Shown: positions 51,903 to 61,481 of the stretch, one piece after another
Position numbering within the stretch: position 1 is the first letter of the stretch
Layout of the letters: each line of letters begins with the position of its first letter
Origin: Holosporales bacterium
GTDB taxonomy: Bacteria > Pseudomonadota > Alphaproteobacteria > Paracaedibacterales > CANFPP01
DNA length: 64,000 nt
Assembly: GCA_947449005.1 (NCBI GenBank)
Contig: CANFPP010000003.1
Span: forward strand, 29,638 to 93,637
Direction: 5' to 3'
Position numbers and translations under genes: made by a program
Notes under the pieces: model-generated
Databases searched by the model: none
Told to the model about the DNA's origin: nothing
Seen by the model: the letters and a program-made list of their open reading frames with translations, nothing else

Positions 51903-52808
51903 ATGAACACAATCACAATATTCGGCGGAACTGGCTTTGTTGGACGTCATCTTGTTCAACATCTAGCAAAACTTGGTTTTACTTTAAAAATTGTTACTCG
52001 TTCTCCAAGCAATGCCCTGTTCTTAAAGCCCTTAGCTGACATTGGGCAGATCCAATTTATCCCAGCTAATATTTGTGATCTTAACTCTATTAAATCCACA
52101 ATAACTGGATCTGATATTGTCATTAATTTAACAGGAATACTCTTTGAAAAAGGATCTCAAAAGTTTGATTTAATCCACCACCTGGCTCCTGCTGCCATGG
52201 CCTATTTTTCAAAAGAAGCAGGCGTTAAAAAATTTATTCATCTTTCTGCCGTTTCTGCTAGCACAACGTCTCGTTCTCAATATGCACAATCAAAAGCCCT
52301 TGGTGAACGAGCTGTCCTGTCTCATTTTCCAAACACCATCATTTTGCGTCCGAATTTAATTTTTGGACCAGAGGATAAGTTCTTTAATCGCATTGCAAGC
52401 CTAGCAGGACTCAGTCCAGTTCTACCGTTATTTGGCGGCGGCCAAACCCTTTTTCAACCCGTTTATGTTGAAGATGTAGTCAAGGCCATCATTGCTGTTA
52501 TTACAAAAAAAACCACGGATTCTCTCTATGAATTAGGAGGAGCCCAGATTTATAATTTCAAACAACTGATGCAACTTTTACTAAGTGTGATTGGCAAAAA
52601 AAGGCTCCTCCTTCCCCTTCCCTTTGTAACTGCCTACGCTGTCGCCATCGCCTCAAAGCTTTTATCTGAACCACTCCTTACAAAAGATCAAATTTTTTTA
52701 CTAAAAGAAGATTGCGTCATTGCTAAAGATTCCTCAGGTTTTGCCCAACTTGGAATCAATCCAAGCTCTGTCGAGGCAATCTTACCAAGCTATCTGTCTA
52801 GATTTTAA
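51903..52808 (+). CDS. Complex I NDUFA9-like NAD(P)-binding protein
   Basis: A 301-residue atypical short-chain dehydrogenase with the Rossmann motif TIFGGTGFVGRHLVQ and later LRPNLIFGPEDKFFN. It resembles alphaproteobacterial homologues of the mitochondrial complex I accessory subunit NDUFA9. The exact role is unclear; it binds NADPH and is often annotated near respiratory or lipid genes. No complex I gene is in the window. Confidence 0.82.
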   Translation: MNTITIFGGTGFVGRHLVQHLAKLGFTLKIVTRSPSNALFLKPLADIGQIQFIPANICDLNSIKSTITGSDIVINLTGILFEKGSQKFDLIHHLAPAAMAYFSKEAGVKKFIHLSAVSASTTSRSQYAQSKALGERAVLSHFPNTIILRPNLIFGPEDKFFNRIASLAGLSPVLPLFGGGQTLFQPVYVEDVVKAIIAVITKKTTDSLYELGGAQIYNFKQLMQLLLSVIGKKRLLLPLPFVTAYAVAIASKLLSEPLLTKDQIFLLKEDCVIAKDSSGFAQLGINPSSVEAILPSYLSRF

Positions 52809-52838
52809 TGACGAAAATATCTTACTGAGGGAAATCCT

Positions 52839-53405
52839 ATGCGTATTGCTATTTCAGGTACCCATTTTATTGGCAAAAGCACTCTTATTGAAGATTTTAT
52901 TAAAAAGCATCCCAACTATAGATCTGAAGTTGAGCCATATTATAAATTACAAGATCAGGCAACAGTGGAATCATCACTAGAACCTTGCCTTGATAGCTTC
53001 CTAGTGCAATTAGATTATAGCATTAACCAGATAAATGAATGCGCAGATGAACAAAATATCATTTTTGACAGATGTCCGGTTGATTTTTTAGCCTATGCAA
53101 TGTGTGAGCTAAATCAAGACTCTATCAACATTAATGATAGTGAAGTCTCTGAAAGATTCTCTGATGTGAAAGCAGCACTAGATAATTTAGATTTGATTAT
53201 ATTTTTGCCCATCACAAAAGAAAATTCCATTGAATATACCGAAGAAGATCTCGACTATCGTAAGGCCGTTGATATTTTTTTAAAAAAGCTATACCGAGAT
53301 GATATCTGCGATATATTTCCTCAATATAATCATCCTGAAATAATAGAGATTTCTGGTGACCGAGCAGTCCGTTTAAGAAAACTAGAAAACTGTTTAGCTT
53401 ACTAA
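52839..53405 (+). CDS. AAA/P-loop ATPase, NadR-like or AAA_28 type
   Basis: A 188-residue protein with P-loop GTHFIGKST and a later FDRCPVDFLAY motif (the DR of nucleoside or ribosylnicotinamide kinases). The pattern fits the AAA_28/NadR-like kinase group. The substrate is unknown. It converges on pgk, overlapping its 3' end by four bases. Confidence 0.65.
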   Translation: MRIAISGTHFIGKSTLIEDFIKKHPNYRSEVEPYYKLQDQATVESSLEPCLDSFLVQLDYSINQINECADEQNIIFDRCPVDFLAYAMCELNQDSININDSEVSERFSDVKAALDNLDLIIFLPITKENSIEYTEEDLDYRKAVDIFLKKLYRDDICDIFPQYNHPEIIEISGDRAVRLRKLENCLAY

Positions 53406-54616
53406 TTTTCTCGAATCAGCACTTGAACGCCAGGCAAAGTTTTTCCTTCAAGCCACTCAAGGAAAGCCCCGCCTGCAGTTGAAACATAAGAAAACTGTTC
53501 CTTTACACCTGCGTGTGCCAGCGCTGCCAGAGTATCGCCGCCGCCAGCAACGCTAACCAAAGATCCCTCAACAGTAAATCTGGCAGCTGTTTTTGCCACC
53601 TCAACAGTTCCAACATCGAAAGGAGGCATTTCGGAAACGCCAAGCGGTCCATTCCATAAAAGTGTTTTTGCCGTTTTTAGAACATTTTCCAAACTTGATA
53701 CGGTTTTTGGCCCAATATCAAGAATCATATCTGTTTCTAAAACTTGCTCCTTCCCTATCACTCTTATTACCTCTTTTGGTGTCATTTTTTCAGCAACAAC
53801 GACATCTTCAGGCAGAATAATTTGGCATTTATTGTCTTTAGCTTTTGCTAAAATTTTAAGAGCCGTTTCCTTCATGTCAAATTCGCACAATGATTTACCA
53901 ACAGGAAAGCCCTGAGCTGCAAAAAAAGTATTCGCCATCGCTCCGCCAATAACTAAGGAATCAACTTTATCCATTAAATTCATAAGCAAATCGAGTTTTG
54001 TTGAAATTTTTGAACCGCCAATAACGGCAACCAACGGGCGTTCAGGCGTGGTTAGTGTCCGCTCCAAAGCCTCAAGTTCCGCTTGCATACTACGCCCCAC
54101 CATCGAGATTTTTGCAAACTTCGGTATTCCAACGATAGAGGCATGCGCGCGATGCGAACAGGAAAAGGCATCATTAATATAGATATCCCCTGAACCGGCA
54201 AGCTCATTAGCAAACGCCTCATCATTTTCCTCTTCTTCTTTATAAAAACGTAAATTCTCAAGAAGAATAACCTGACCGATTGATAGAGAATCTACCTGTG
54301 CCGCCACCTTTGGGCCGATACAATCTGAAGCAAAGGCAACGTGTACCCCCAGAAGTTTCTCAAGAATCGGTGCTAAAAACTTTAAAGAGTAAGAGGCTTC
54401 CCATTTTCCACGTTCATGAAAAGGCGGACGGCCAAAATGCGAGATAATAACAACCTTGGCATTCGCTTTCACTAATTCTTTTAAAGTTGGTATTATGCGT
54501 TCAATACGCGTTAAATCTGTAACTTCTCCGTCTTGTACTGGCACGTTCAAATCAACCCGCACCAAAACTCTTTTGCAAAAAAAATCCGCATCATCCATGG
54601 TTAAAAACGATTTCAT
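53402..54616 (-). CDS. pgk: Phosphoglycerate kinase
   Basis: A glycolytic kinase (1,3-bisphosphoglycerate + ADP to 3-phosphoglycerate + ATP). From ATG 54616 the 404-residue protein reads VLVRVDLNVPVQDGEV, with SHFGRPP, NDAFSCSHRAHASIVG, GGSKISTKL, WNGPLGVSEMPPFDVG and GGGDTLAAL, all family motifs. The longer frame to 54652 is rejected. No gap or other glycolysis gene is adjacent. Confidence 0.95.
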   Translation of the reverse strand: MKSFLTMDDADFFCKRVLVRVDLNVPVQDGEVTDLTRIERIIPTLKELVKANAKVVIISHFGRPPFHERGKWEASYSLKFLAPILEKLLGVHVAFASDCIGPKVAAQVDSLSIGQVILLENLRFYKEEEENDEAFANELAGSGDIYINDAFSCSHRAHASIVGIPKFAKISMVGRSMQAELEALERTLTTPERPLVAVIGGSKISTKLDLLMNLMDKVDSLVIGGAMANTFFAAQGFPVGKSLCEFDMKETALKILAKAKDNKCQIILPEDVVVAEKMTPKEVIRVIGKEQVLETDMILDIGPKTVSSLENVLKTAKTLLWNGPLGVSEMPPFDVGTVEVAKTAARFTVEGSLVSVAGGGDTLAALAHAGVKEQFSYVSTAGGAFLEWLEGKTLPGVQVLIREN

Positions 54617-54705
54617 CAATTTCTCTCTAATCTTGTAAATTGTTGTATGCATCTCTATACAATAAAGTATGAACGTCCATAGATGAAAGGTAAAGCAAGT
54701 CTCTT

Positions 54706-55128
54706 ATGAAACTAGATCTGTCATCATATGAAAAAGTGATTATGCAATTGGAAGGTGCGCTAACAACGTATAACTCTAATACTGTTCAAAATAATCCCGA
54801 CCTTTTAATTCACGTAAGAGCAGGTGCAATTCAAGCCTTTGAATTCGTATATGAATTATCTTGGAAGTTAATTAAACGTTCGCTAGAAATTTCAGAGCCT
54901 ACATCAGAAGCTATTGACCAAATGTCATTTCTAACTTTAATGCGAACAGCTTCTGAAAAAGGATTAATAAAATCAGATGTGAATCAATGGCGCTTGTACC
55001 GTGAATACAGGAGCACTACCAGTCATACTTATATGTCAGAAAAAGCAGAACTTGTTTTTGAAAAATTACCACAATTTTTAGATGAAGCACGCGCACTATT
55101 GGCAAAATTAAAAGAAATAAATATCTAG
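54706..55128 (+). CDS. HepT-like (HI0074 family) HEPN protein
   Basis: A 140-residue helical protein of the nucleotidyltransferase substrate-binding/HepT group. AIQAFEFVYELSWKLIKRSL is the family core, and RSTTSHTY gives RX4HXY (Arg102, His107, Tyr109). It is followed one base later by its nucleotidyltransferase partner, forming a toxin-antitoxin-like pair. The order (hepT first) is opposite to the pair near 20.5 kb. Confidence 0.82.
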   Translation: MKLDLSSYEKVIMQLEGALTTYNSNTVQNNPDLLIHVRAGAIQAFEFVYELSWKLIKRSLEISEPTSEAIDQMSFLTLMRTASEKGLIKSDVNQWRLYREYRSTTSHTYMSEKAELVFEKLPQFLDEARALLAKLKEINI

Positions 55129-55129
55129 G

Positions 55130-55426
55130 ATGCCTCTACATCTAACCTCAAATGAACATGAAATTGTTACACAAACGCTTTCTAAGCTTTTGCCTGCCTC
55201 TGCTAAGGTTTATGTATTTGGCTCGCGTGTTCGAGAAATTTGCAAACCATTTTCTGATTTAGATCTTGCAGTTGATTTAGGCCGTGCACTATCTGAGACA
55301 GAGCTGCTCGACCTCAAAGATGCTTTTGATGAATCAGCTTTGATTTTCAAAGTTGATATTATTGATCTATACAACCTATCTGATTCTTTTAAGAGTGCAA
55401 TAGAGCCTGAATTGGTTTTGCTATAG
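55130..55426 (+). CDS. MntA-like (HI0073 family) nucleotidyltransferase
   Basis: A 98-residue minimal nucleotidyltransferase with the active-site motif FGSRVREICKPFSDLDLAVD (Gly31, Ser32, Asp43, Asp45). Partner of the upstream HepT-like protein, which it would AMPylate. Full family length and apparently intact. Confidence 0.85.
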   Translation: MPLHLTSNEHEIVTQTLSKLLPASAKVYVFGSRVREICKPFSDLDLAVDLGRALSETELLDLKDAFDESALIFKVDIIDLYNLSDSFKSAIEPELVLL

Positions 55427-55468
55427 CTTCCTCAATTTTAGACTCGTCCCTATAATAACAGCAAAAGT

Positions 55469-55495
55469 GAAAGAGGATTTTGACGACCCTCTTCC
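55469..55495. terminator. Weak hairpin between the MntA-like gene and the convergent secreted gene
   Basis: GAAAGAGG and CCTCTTCC pair with one mismatch across an 11-base loop. No clear T-run. Possibly a shared terminator. Confidence 0.35.
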
Positions 55496-55513
55496 TGTTT
55501 ATGCTAAGAGATT

Positions 55514-56743
55514 TTATTTCTTTTGAATTACAACATACTTAATACCAATGTCTTCTCCTTCTATCACATACGGAAGAAGACCGGAATATATTGCCGTATT
55601 ATATCCATCAAAACCTGTTTGAGAGAAAAAATCCGAAAAAAATGTTTTATGATATTCGTCCAGTTTAGTTTTATATTCCTCAAGAGTTTCCTGTTCTCCA
55701 ACTTTAGAAAGCAATGAATCATATTCATCTTGTCGACATTTGAAAGCAAAAGGCCGCCAATAGTCAACATTGAAAATATGTATTGGAGAAGGTAAGAGTT
55801 TCATATCTCCAAAATTTTTTCTGTATCTTTCTTTATTGATATATAAAAGCCTGGTTACAAAGGAATGGATTGATTCCTTGGATTCAAAATCTTTACTATT
55901 TTCTTCCCGCCATTCCCATACTTGGTCCTTTTCTTCTAGTGTGAGATCATCTGATTCCTCGAAATTTTCTCGTTCACAGAGACTATAATCTCTTAAAGAT
56001 TTAATTCCTTTTACATACTGCTCTTCTTTAATTTTCTTTATATTTACGTATTCCTTATGCACATCCTGTCCAAAAGCTATTAAATGATGAGGAATATCAA
56101 ACGCCATTATTCCCTCATCTTTTAGTAAACGGACATAATGCGCTAATGCATCGTAACTAAAGGCAAATTTATCTGTCACACCAAGATCAGTGGTGATTAA
56201 ATCAAAACATCCTGGGTATCTCAATGAAAGCTCTTCATACAGTTCAGGCCTTGTAATATCTGCTGCAATAAGAAACGGATTAAGTAATTCTTTAATAAAA
56301 AATTCCCTGAGTTCTTCATAAGAAGGGTCTGTGTTTAAACCAGTTTGCGCTCTATACAAATCATGAAACGTTTTCTCGTTAAAGATTCTTTGCAGCGTTT
56401 TATCATCACGGGGAATAGTTGCTACCCAATTTTGGATGTAGATGACAAAAGGATTATCATACTTGGAAAGATTAAAATGATGACGTTCTAGTTGATTAGC
56501 ACCAAACGCGATTACTAACGGCCGTCCAACGGCAATAGCTTTTCGAATAAAAGGATCTAGTAGATCAAGTTGTTGCTTTATAGGTATAACTTCTTGAAGA
56601 GAGCTAGCTTGGTCCATTTTTGGAAACTTGCTATAATACACCTGCTCCAAATGATCAACTTCTTCCGCAGCATCACAACAAGGCACTACAAAAACCATAG
56701 TCATTAAAACTACTATGTACTTTTTGATTAACTTCATTTTCAT
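55514..56743 (-). CDS. Secreted protein with a methyltransferase-like segment
   Basis: A 409-residue protein with a signal peptide (ending about CCDAA). Residues RPLVIAFGANQLE recall motif I of class I SAM methyltransferases, and FDLITTDLGVTDKFAFSYDALAHY plus RLLKDEGIMAFDIPHH recall motifs IV and V. The glycine-rich loop is incomplete (FGAN), so SAM binding is unproven. An exported protein of this type is unusual. No relative is recognised and no partner is adjacent. Confidence 0.5.
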   Translation of the reverse strand: MKMKLIKKYIVVLMTMVFVVPCCDAAEEVDHLEQVYYSKFPKMDQASSLQEVIPIKQQLDLLDPFIRKAIAVGRPLVIAFGANQLERHHFNLSKYDNPFVIYIQNWVATIPRDDKTLQRIFNEKTFHDLYRAQTGLNTDPSYEELREFFIKELLNPFLIAADITRPELYEELSLRYPGCFDLITTDLGVTDKFAFSYDALAHYVRLLKDEGIMAFDIPHHLIAFGQDVHKEYVNIKKIKEEQYVKGIKSLRDYSLCERENFEESDDLTLEEKDQVWEWREENSKDFESKESIHSFVTRLLYINKERYRKNFGDMKLLPSPIHIFNVDYWRPFAFKCRQDEYDSLLSKVGEQETLEEYKTKLDEYHKTFFSDFFSQTGFDGYNTAIYSGLLPYVIEGEDIGIKYVVIQKK

Positions 56744-56775
56744 CGGTGTATTCCTTAGTAAAATACGATGTTATT

Positions 56776-56883
56776 TATATAGTTACGAGTTAATCTAAAC
56801 TCAAGGTCTACGCTGATAAATTCGCTCGCACAGTTAAATTTTACGATACTAATCTTGTAGCTATTTATAGTCGTAACTATATA
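56776..56883. repeat. 13-base inverted repeat pair around 82 bases upstream of ruvA
   Basis: TATATAGTTACGA (56776-56788) and TCGTAACTATATA (56871-56883) are perfect reverse complements in the gap between divergent genes. They could be ends of a small mobile remnant or two half-sites of a regulator. No coding content lies between. Confidence 0.55.
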
Positions 56884-56926
56884 TACTTATATAAAGTGAA
56901 AAACAATCTTACGTTAAAGAAATAAA

Positions 56927-57541
56927 GTGATTGCAAAATTAACAGGATTATTCGACAGCAGTGGCCGCGATTGGTTGGTTATTGATGTTAGTGGTGTTGG
57001 ATACATGGTTTATGTATCAGGGAGAACTTTATCTAATTTACCGCTTGAGGGACAAAAATTTTCACTCCTAATTGAAACAATCATCCGCAATGAACAACCA
57101 CAACTTTGTGGCTTTCTTGATGAAGTTGACCGCAGATGGTTTCGATTACTAATTGGCGTACAGGGCGTTGGCGCGAAAGTTGCTCTTGCAATTTTATCCG
57201 CATTATCGCCAGAAGATATTGGCAATGCGATTCTTTTTCAGGACAAAACGCTCATCTCTCGCGCAGAAGGTGTTGGGCCAAAACTCGCAACACGCATCGT
57301 CTCAGAGCTCAAAGATAAAACTATTGGCATGGAAAATCTTCAAGCCTTCCAGAATGTTACGAATGCTTCAGCGCAATCCTCCGTTCAAGAAGTGATTTCT
57401 GTTTTAATAAACTTAGGGTATGCTAGACATGAAGCCGCTAAAGCTGTTGCCCTTATCGCTGCAGAGTTAGGTGATCAAACAGACACAGAAACACTTATTC
57501 GTCATAGTCTTAAGAAGCTCGGTCAGGTGACTAATGGTTAA
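56927..57541 (+). CDS. ruvA: Holliday junction helicase subunit RuvA
   Basis: A 204-residue junction-recognition subunit. GTG start at 56927 ([20 protein letters not shown]). Helix-hairpin-helix DNA-binding motifs are seen in [18 protein letters not shown] and [17 protein letters not shown]. It overlaps ruvB by eight bases (ATGGTTAA). No ruvC gene lies upstream. Confidence 0.95.
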   Translation: MIAKLTGLFDSSGRDWLVIDVSGVGYMVYVSGRTLSNLPLEGQKFSLLIETIIRNEQPQLCGFLDEVDRRWFRLLIGVQGVGAKVALAILSALSPEDIGNAILFQDKTLISRAEGVGPKLATRIVSELKDKTIGMENLQAFQNVTNASAQSSVQEVISVLINLGYARHEAAKAVALIAAELGDQTDTETLIRHSLKKLGQVTNG

Positions 57542-58583
57542 TACCAATCAATCTCGTATTGTCACTCCAGAAGTCATGTCAGAAGACATCACTGATGTCT
57601 CATTGCGCCCACCAAGTTTAGATGAATTTACCGGTCAAGTTCCCGTTAAGGCTAATTTAAAAGTCTTTATTAGCGCTGCAAAGGGACGAAGTGAGGCCAT
57701 GGACCATGTTCTGCTTTATGGTCCTCCCGGACTTGGAAAAACAACGTTAGCGCAAATCATCGCAAAAGAACTCGGCGTTGGATTTCGTTCAACCTCTGGC
57801 CCCGTTATTGCCAAAGCCGGCGATCTAGCCGCAATTTTAACGAACCTTCAGGCACATGATGTCTTATTTATTGATGAAATTCATCGTCTCAATCCTGCAA
57901 TCGAAGAAGTTTTATACCCCGCAATGGAAGACTTCAAACTTGACTTAATGATTGGTGAAGGACCTGCGGCACGCTCAATTCGTCTTGATCTTCCCCCGTT
58001 TACTCTCGTTGGCGCCACAACACGATCAGGCCTTTTAACTCAGCCTCTACGTGAACGATTTGGTATTCCTTTGCGCCTAACATTTTATAGAATTGAAGAA
58101 CTCACCTCTATTGTTCAACGCGCTGCAAAAATTCTGAATCTTTCTATCAGTGAAGGTGGCGCAAATGAGATTGCTCGCAGATCTCGAGGAACACCACGAA
58201 TATCAGGACGATTGCTGCGCCGTGTACGCGATTTTGCAACCGTTATGAACGAAGAAATTGTCACCGAAAAAATCGCTGATTTGGCTTTGAATCGCTTAGA
58301 TGTTGATCCTCTAGGGTTAGATGCCCAAGACCTTCGATATCTCAACATTATCGCTGATTTTTATAAAGGTGGCCCAGTTGGAATTGAAACTCTCGCTGCC
58401 GCATTATCAGAGCAAAAAGATACTGTTGAAGAAGTGATTGAACCTTATCTAATTCAACAAGGATTCATCCAACGGACTCCTCGCGGACGCATGTTAACAG
58501 ACAATGCCTACAGGCATCTGGGGATGCCCCTTTTACCGAAAGAAGCCAATCAACACACAATTCTAGGATTGTTCGATGAATAA
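57534..58583 (+). CDS. ruvB: Holliday junction helicase subunit RuvB
   Basis: A 349-residue AAA+ motor for branch migration. Walker [12 protein letters not shown], Walker [12 protein letters not shown], sensor and RuvB-specific [20 protein letters not shown], and the C-terminal winged helix ([20 protein letters not shown]). It overlaps ruvA and alr by eight bases each. Confidence 0.97.
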   Translation: MVNTNQSRIVTPEVMSEDITDVSLRPPSLDEFTGQVPVKANLKVFISAAKGRSEAMDHVLLYGPPGLGKTTLAQIIAKELGVGFRSTSGPVIAKAGDLAAILTNLQAHDVLFIDEIHRLNPAIEEVLYPAMEDFKLDLMIGEGPAARSIRLDLPPFTLVGATTRSGLLTQPLRERFGIPLRLTFYRIEELTSIVQRAAKILNLSISEGGANEIARRSRGTPRISGRLLRRVRDFATVMNEEIVTEKIADLALNRLDVDPLGLDAQDLRYLNIIADFYKGGPVGIETLAAALSEQKDTVEEVIEPYLIQQGFIQRTPRGRMLTDNAYRHLGMPLLPKEANQHTILGLFDE

Positions 58584-59745
58584 TACTCACCAAAACCTTT
58601 TAGATACTCTTGATAATACGATTTATTCTAGCGCTCTTATTGATTTAGAAGCCGTTGCTAGTAATTATAAAAAACTTATCAATATTTCAAAATCAGGTCA
58701 ATGTGCAGCCGTTATTAAGGCCGATGCCTATGGTCTTGGGGCAGAAGCGCTAACACCAACGATAGCAAATCAAGGTTGCCAAACATTTTTCACAGCCTAT
58801 ATCGATGAAGGAATTTCCCTTCGAAAAACATTAAGGCAGATGAATAAAAAGGCGCGAATTTACGTGTTAAATGGCTTTTTTCCAAAATGTGAACCTGTTT
58901 TTATAGAGCATGATTTAACCCCAGTTCTTTGCACTATTGAGCAAATTCGCCTTTGGCAAGCACACGCAAGAACCCTTAATCGCCCTTTGGCAGCGGCTCT
59001 TCATGTTGATACGGGCATGAGACGCACGGGTATTCCCTATCGAGATTTTTGGGATCTCATTGAGAGTCCTGAGACTTTCCAGGGCATTGCTCTCTCGCTG
59101 ATCATCAGTCACCTAGCTTGTAGCGATCAATTGCATCATCCGCACAATGAGCACCAGCTAGAAAAAGCAAAAAAAATTCATGAGCGCCTCCCTACCGTTC
59201 CCCTCAGTTTATCAAACTCAGGTGGCATTTTCTTGAGTAGTGACTATCATTTCAATTTAACTCGCTCAGGTATGGCTATCTATGGCATGAACCCAATGCC
59301 CTATAAAGAAAATCCGATGACGCCTGTTCTAAGCTTATGGAGCCGAATTTACCAAGTTCAAGATATTAATGAAGGTCAATCCATTGGTTACGGCCAAAGC
59401 TACTACACGCAGGCTCCCGCAAAGATTGCAACCTTGGCCTTAGGGTATGCAGATGGTTATCCATGGCAAGCAACTCCGGAGAGCAACGTTATGATTTCTG
59501 GGTACCCTGCTCGTATTGTTGGTCGCATCTCAATGGATTTAATGACGATTGATGTTACGAACATTCCCGATCATCTCGTTGTGCCTGGAGCTTGGGCCCA
59601 AGTCGTTGGTGATCATCTTTCAATCGATGAAATTGCGAAAATGTCAAAAACAATTCCCTATGAAGTTCTTTTAGGGCTTGGGAAGCGCTTCCATCGCGTC
59701 TATAGTAAATCATTAAATAAAATTGATGAGGAAATCCGTGCTTAA
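58576..59745 (+). CDS. alr: Alanine racemase
   Basis: A PLP enzyme making D-alanine for peptidoglycan. The 389-residue protein has [13 protein letters not shown] with the PLP Lys48, [20 protein letters not shown] and [11 protein letters not shown]. The start ATG overlaps the ruvB stop by eight bases. Its operon position with ruvAB is unusual functionally but tight. Confidence 0.94.
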   Translation: MNNTHQNLLDTLDNTIYSSALIDLEAVASNYKKLINISKSGQCAAVIKADAYGLGAEALTPTIANQGCQTFFTAYIDEGISLRKTLRQMNKKARIYVLNGFFPKCEPVFIEHDLTPVLCTIEQIRLWQAHARTLNRPLAAALHVDTGMRRTGIPYRDFWDLIESPETFQGIALSLIISHLACSDQLHHPHNEHQLEKAKKIHERLPTVPLSLSNSGGIFLSSDYHFNLTRSGMAIYGMNPMPYKENPMTPVLSLWSRIYQVQDINEGQSIGYGQSYYTQAPAKIATLALGYADGYPWQATPESNVMISGYPARIVGRISMDLMTIDVTNIPDHLVVPGAWAQVVGDHLSIDEIAKMSKTIPYEVLLGLGKRFHRVYSKSLNKIDEEIRA

Positions 59746-60514
59746 TTTTTTTGCCTTTATTGGTCGACTCGTTATTAATTTTTTAACAAATTGCGGCCGT
59801 ATTGCCCTGTTTTTAGTTGATGCTTTAAAATATGGATTACTACCTCCTTGGTATGGCAAGCAAATCCTAAAGCAATGCATTCAATTTGGATTTTACTCTC
59901 TGCCCGTTGTTGGCTTAACAGCAGTTTTTACAGGTATGGTTTTGGTCTTGCAAAGCTATACTGGGTTTTCTAGATTTTCCGCAGAAAGTGCCGTTGCAAC
60001 TGTCGTCGTGTTATCAATGACACGAGAGCTTGGTCCTGTCCTCGCTGGTTTAATGGTAACGGGAAGAGTTGGTGCCGCGATAGCAGCAGAGATTGGCACG
60101 ATGCGTGTGACAGAACAAATAGATGCTCTTACAACTTTATCAACAAATCCTTTTAAATATTTAATTTTTCCGCGGTTACTCGCCGGCTTTACAATGCTTC
60201 CTTTATTGGTTCTTGTTGCCGACATCATCGGTGTTCTTGGTGGTTATCTAGTTGCGGTTTATAAACTTGGAATGAATCCCAGTAATTATCTACAGCAAAC
60301 AGCTAAATATCTAGAAACACAGGATGTCGTTTCTGGATTGATTAAGGCTTCGATTTTCGGTCTCATTATCGCATTGATGGGATGTTATCATGGTTATAAT
60401 TCTGGCAGAGGCGCAGAAGGTGTTGGACGTGCGACAACCAATTCTGTTGTTTCTGCTTCCATCCTAATTTTATTTATGAATTATGCATTAACCACTCTTC
60501 TCTTCGAGAAATAA
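59738..60514 (+). CDS. mlaE: Phospholipid-transport permease MlaE
   Basis: A 258-residue inner-membrane permease of the Mla/MCE lipid transporter, with about five TM helices and the MlaE motifs GLTAVFTGMVLVLQSY, RELGPVLAGLMVTGRVGAAIAAEIGTM and YLIFPRLLAG. The frame is open from 59723, but GTG at 59738 has AGGAA at ideal spacing and overlaps the alr stop by eight bases, like the three preceding junctions; I take it as the start. It moves phospholipids between membranes with MlaF. Confidence 0.92.
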   Translation: MLNFFAFIGRLVINFLTNCGRIALFLVDALKYGLLPPWYGKQILKQCIQFGFYSLPVVGLTAVFTGMVLVLQSYTGFSRFSAESAVATVVVLSMTRELGPVLAGLMVTGRVGAAIAAEIGTMRVTEQIDALTTLSTNPFKYLIFPRLLAGFTMLPLLVLVADIIGVLGGYLVAVYKLGMNPSNYLQQTAKYLETQDVVSGLIKASIFGLIIALMGCYHGYNSGRGAEGVGRATTNSVVSASILILFMNYALTTLLFEK

Positions 60515-60516
60515 AA

Positions 60517-61314
60517 ATGACAGTTTCTAAAAAACCTAAAGCAGCACCTATCCCTAAAATCCAAGTCCGCGGGCTTAAAAAATCCTTTGGCAAAAATTGC
60601 ATTTTAGATGGCATTGATCTTGATGTATATCCAGGCGAATCGTTTGTCGTTATTGGTGGATCAGGTACTGGAAAATCAGTTCTTATCAAATGTATTTTAG
60701 GCCTGATAGAACCTGATGAAGGCAGTATTCTTATTGATGGAACAGAGATTATTGGACTGTCTCACACCGCGAGACAAAAACTATTAAAGCGATTCGGCAT
60801 GCTATTTCAGGGCGGTGCTCTGTTTGACAGTATGAAGGTTTGGGAAAACGTTGCTTTTGGTCTTATCCAAGGTGAAGGCATGAGCAAAGCGAAGGCAAAA
60901 GAAATCGCCCTTAACAAATTACCTTCTGTTGATTTAGATGCCTCCACTGCAGACGTTTATCCTGCTGAACTTTCAGGCGGAATGCAAAAACGTGTTGCAT
61001 TAGCACGTGCTATCGCAACGGATCCTGAAGTTATATTTTTCGATGAACCAACCACGGGTCTGGACCCTATTGTTAGCGGCACAATTAACAGCCTAATCAT
61101 TAAATGCGTTCGTGAAATCGGTGCAGCTGCCATTACCATCACGCACGATATTCAAAGCTTAAGGCAAATTGCTGACCGAGTTGGGCTTTTATGCAAAGGA
61201 AAATTAATCTGGGTTGGTACTGTCGCAGAAATGGACAAAACCAAGGATCCCCATGTAAAGCAATTTATCAATGGATTACCTCATGGTCCTTTCACAGATA
61301 ATGAAAAACATTAG
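60517..61314 (+). CDS. mlaF: Phospholipid-transport ATPase MlaF
   Basis: A 265-residue ABC ATPase. Walker A GGSGTGKS, signature ELSGGMQKR (the MQKR variant typical of MCE transporters), Walker B VIFFDEPTTGLD. It starts two bases after mlaE. The periplasmic MCE subunit gene mlaD is not directly downstream. Confidence 0.93.
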   Translation: MTVSKKPKAAPIPKIQVRGLKKSFGKNCILDGIDLDVYPGESFVVIGGSGTGKSVLIKCILGLIEPDEGSILIDGTEIIGLSHTARQKLLKRFGMLFQGGALFDSMKVWENVAFGLIQGEGMSKAKAKEIALNKLPSVDLDASTADVYPAELSGGMQKRVALARAIATDPEVIFFDEPTTGLDPIVSGTINSLIIKCVREIGAAAITITHDIQSLRQIADRVGLLCKGKLIWVGTVAEMDKTKDPHVKQFINGLPHGPFTDNEKH

Positions 61315-61439
61315 TTTCTGCCCTCAGAATGTTATAAGCATGAATTTCCACCGTTGCTGGAATGACAGCATGATTGAATGTCACCATTCTCTCCATCGCT
61401 ATTCTTTTCATACCCTTCCGTCACTTTCGATCTCTCCAT

Positions 61440-61470
61440 CGTTATCCCCGCGAAAGCCGGGGATACAGAC
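61440..61470. repeat. GC-rich palindromic repeat just before radA
   Basis: CGTTATCCCCGCGAAAGCCG followed by GGGATACAG, the CGCGAAAGC-centred variant of the family. It ends 12 bases from the radA ATG, where a ribosome-binding site would be expected. Confidence 0.75.
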
Positions 61471-61481
61471 TGCTTTAAACA

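Noticed and set aside
55514..55988. Several forward frames over the methyltransferase-like gene
   Set aside because: They are antisense shadows without ribosome-binding sites or family features.
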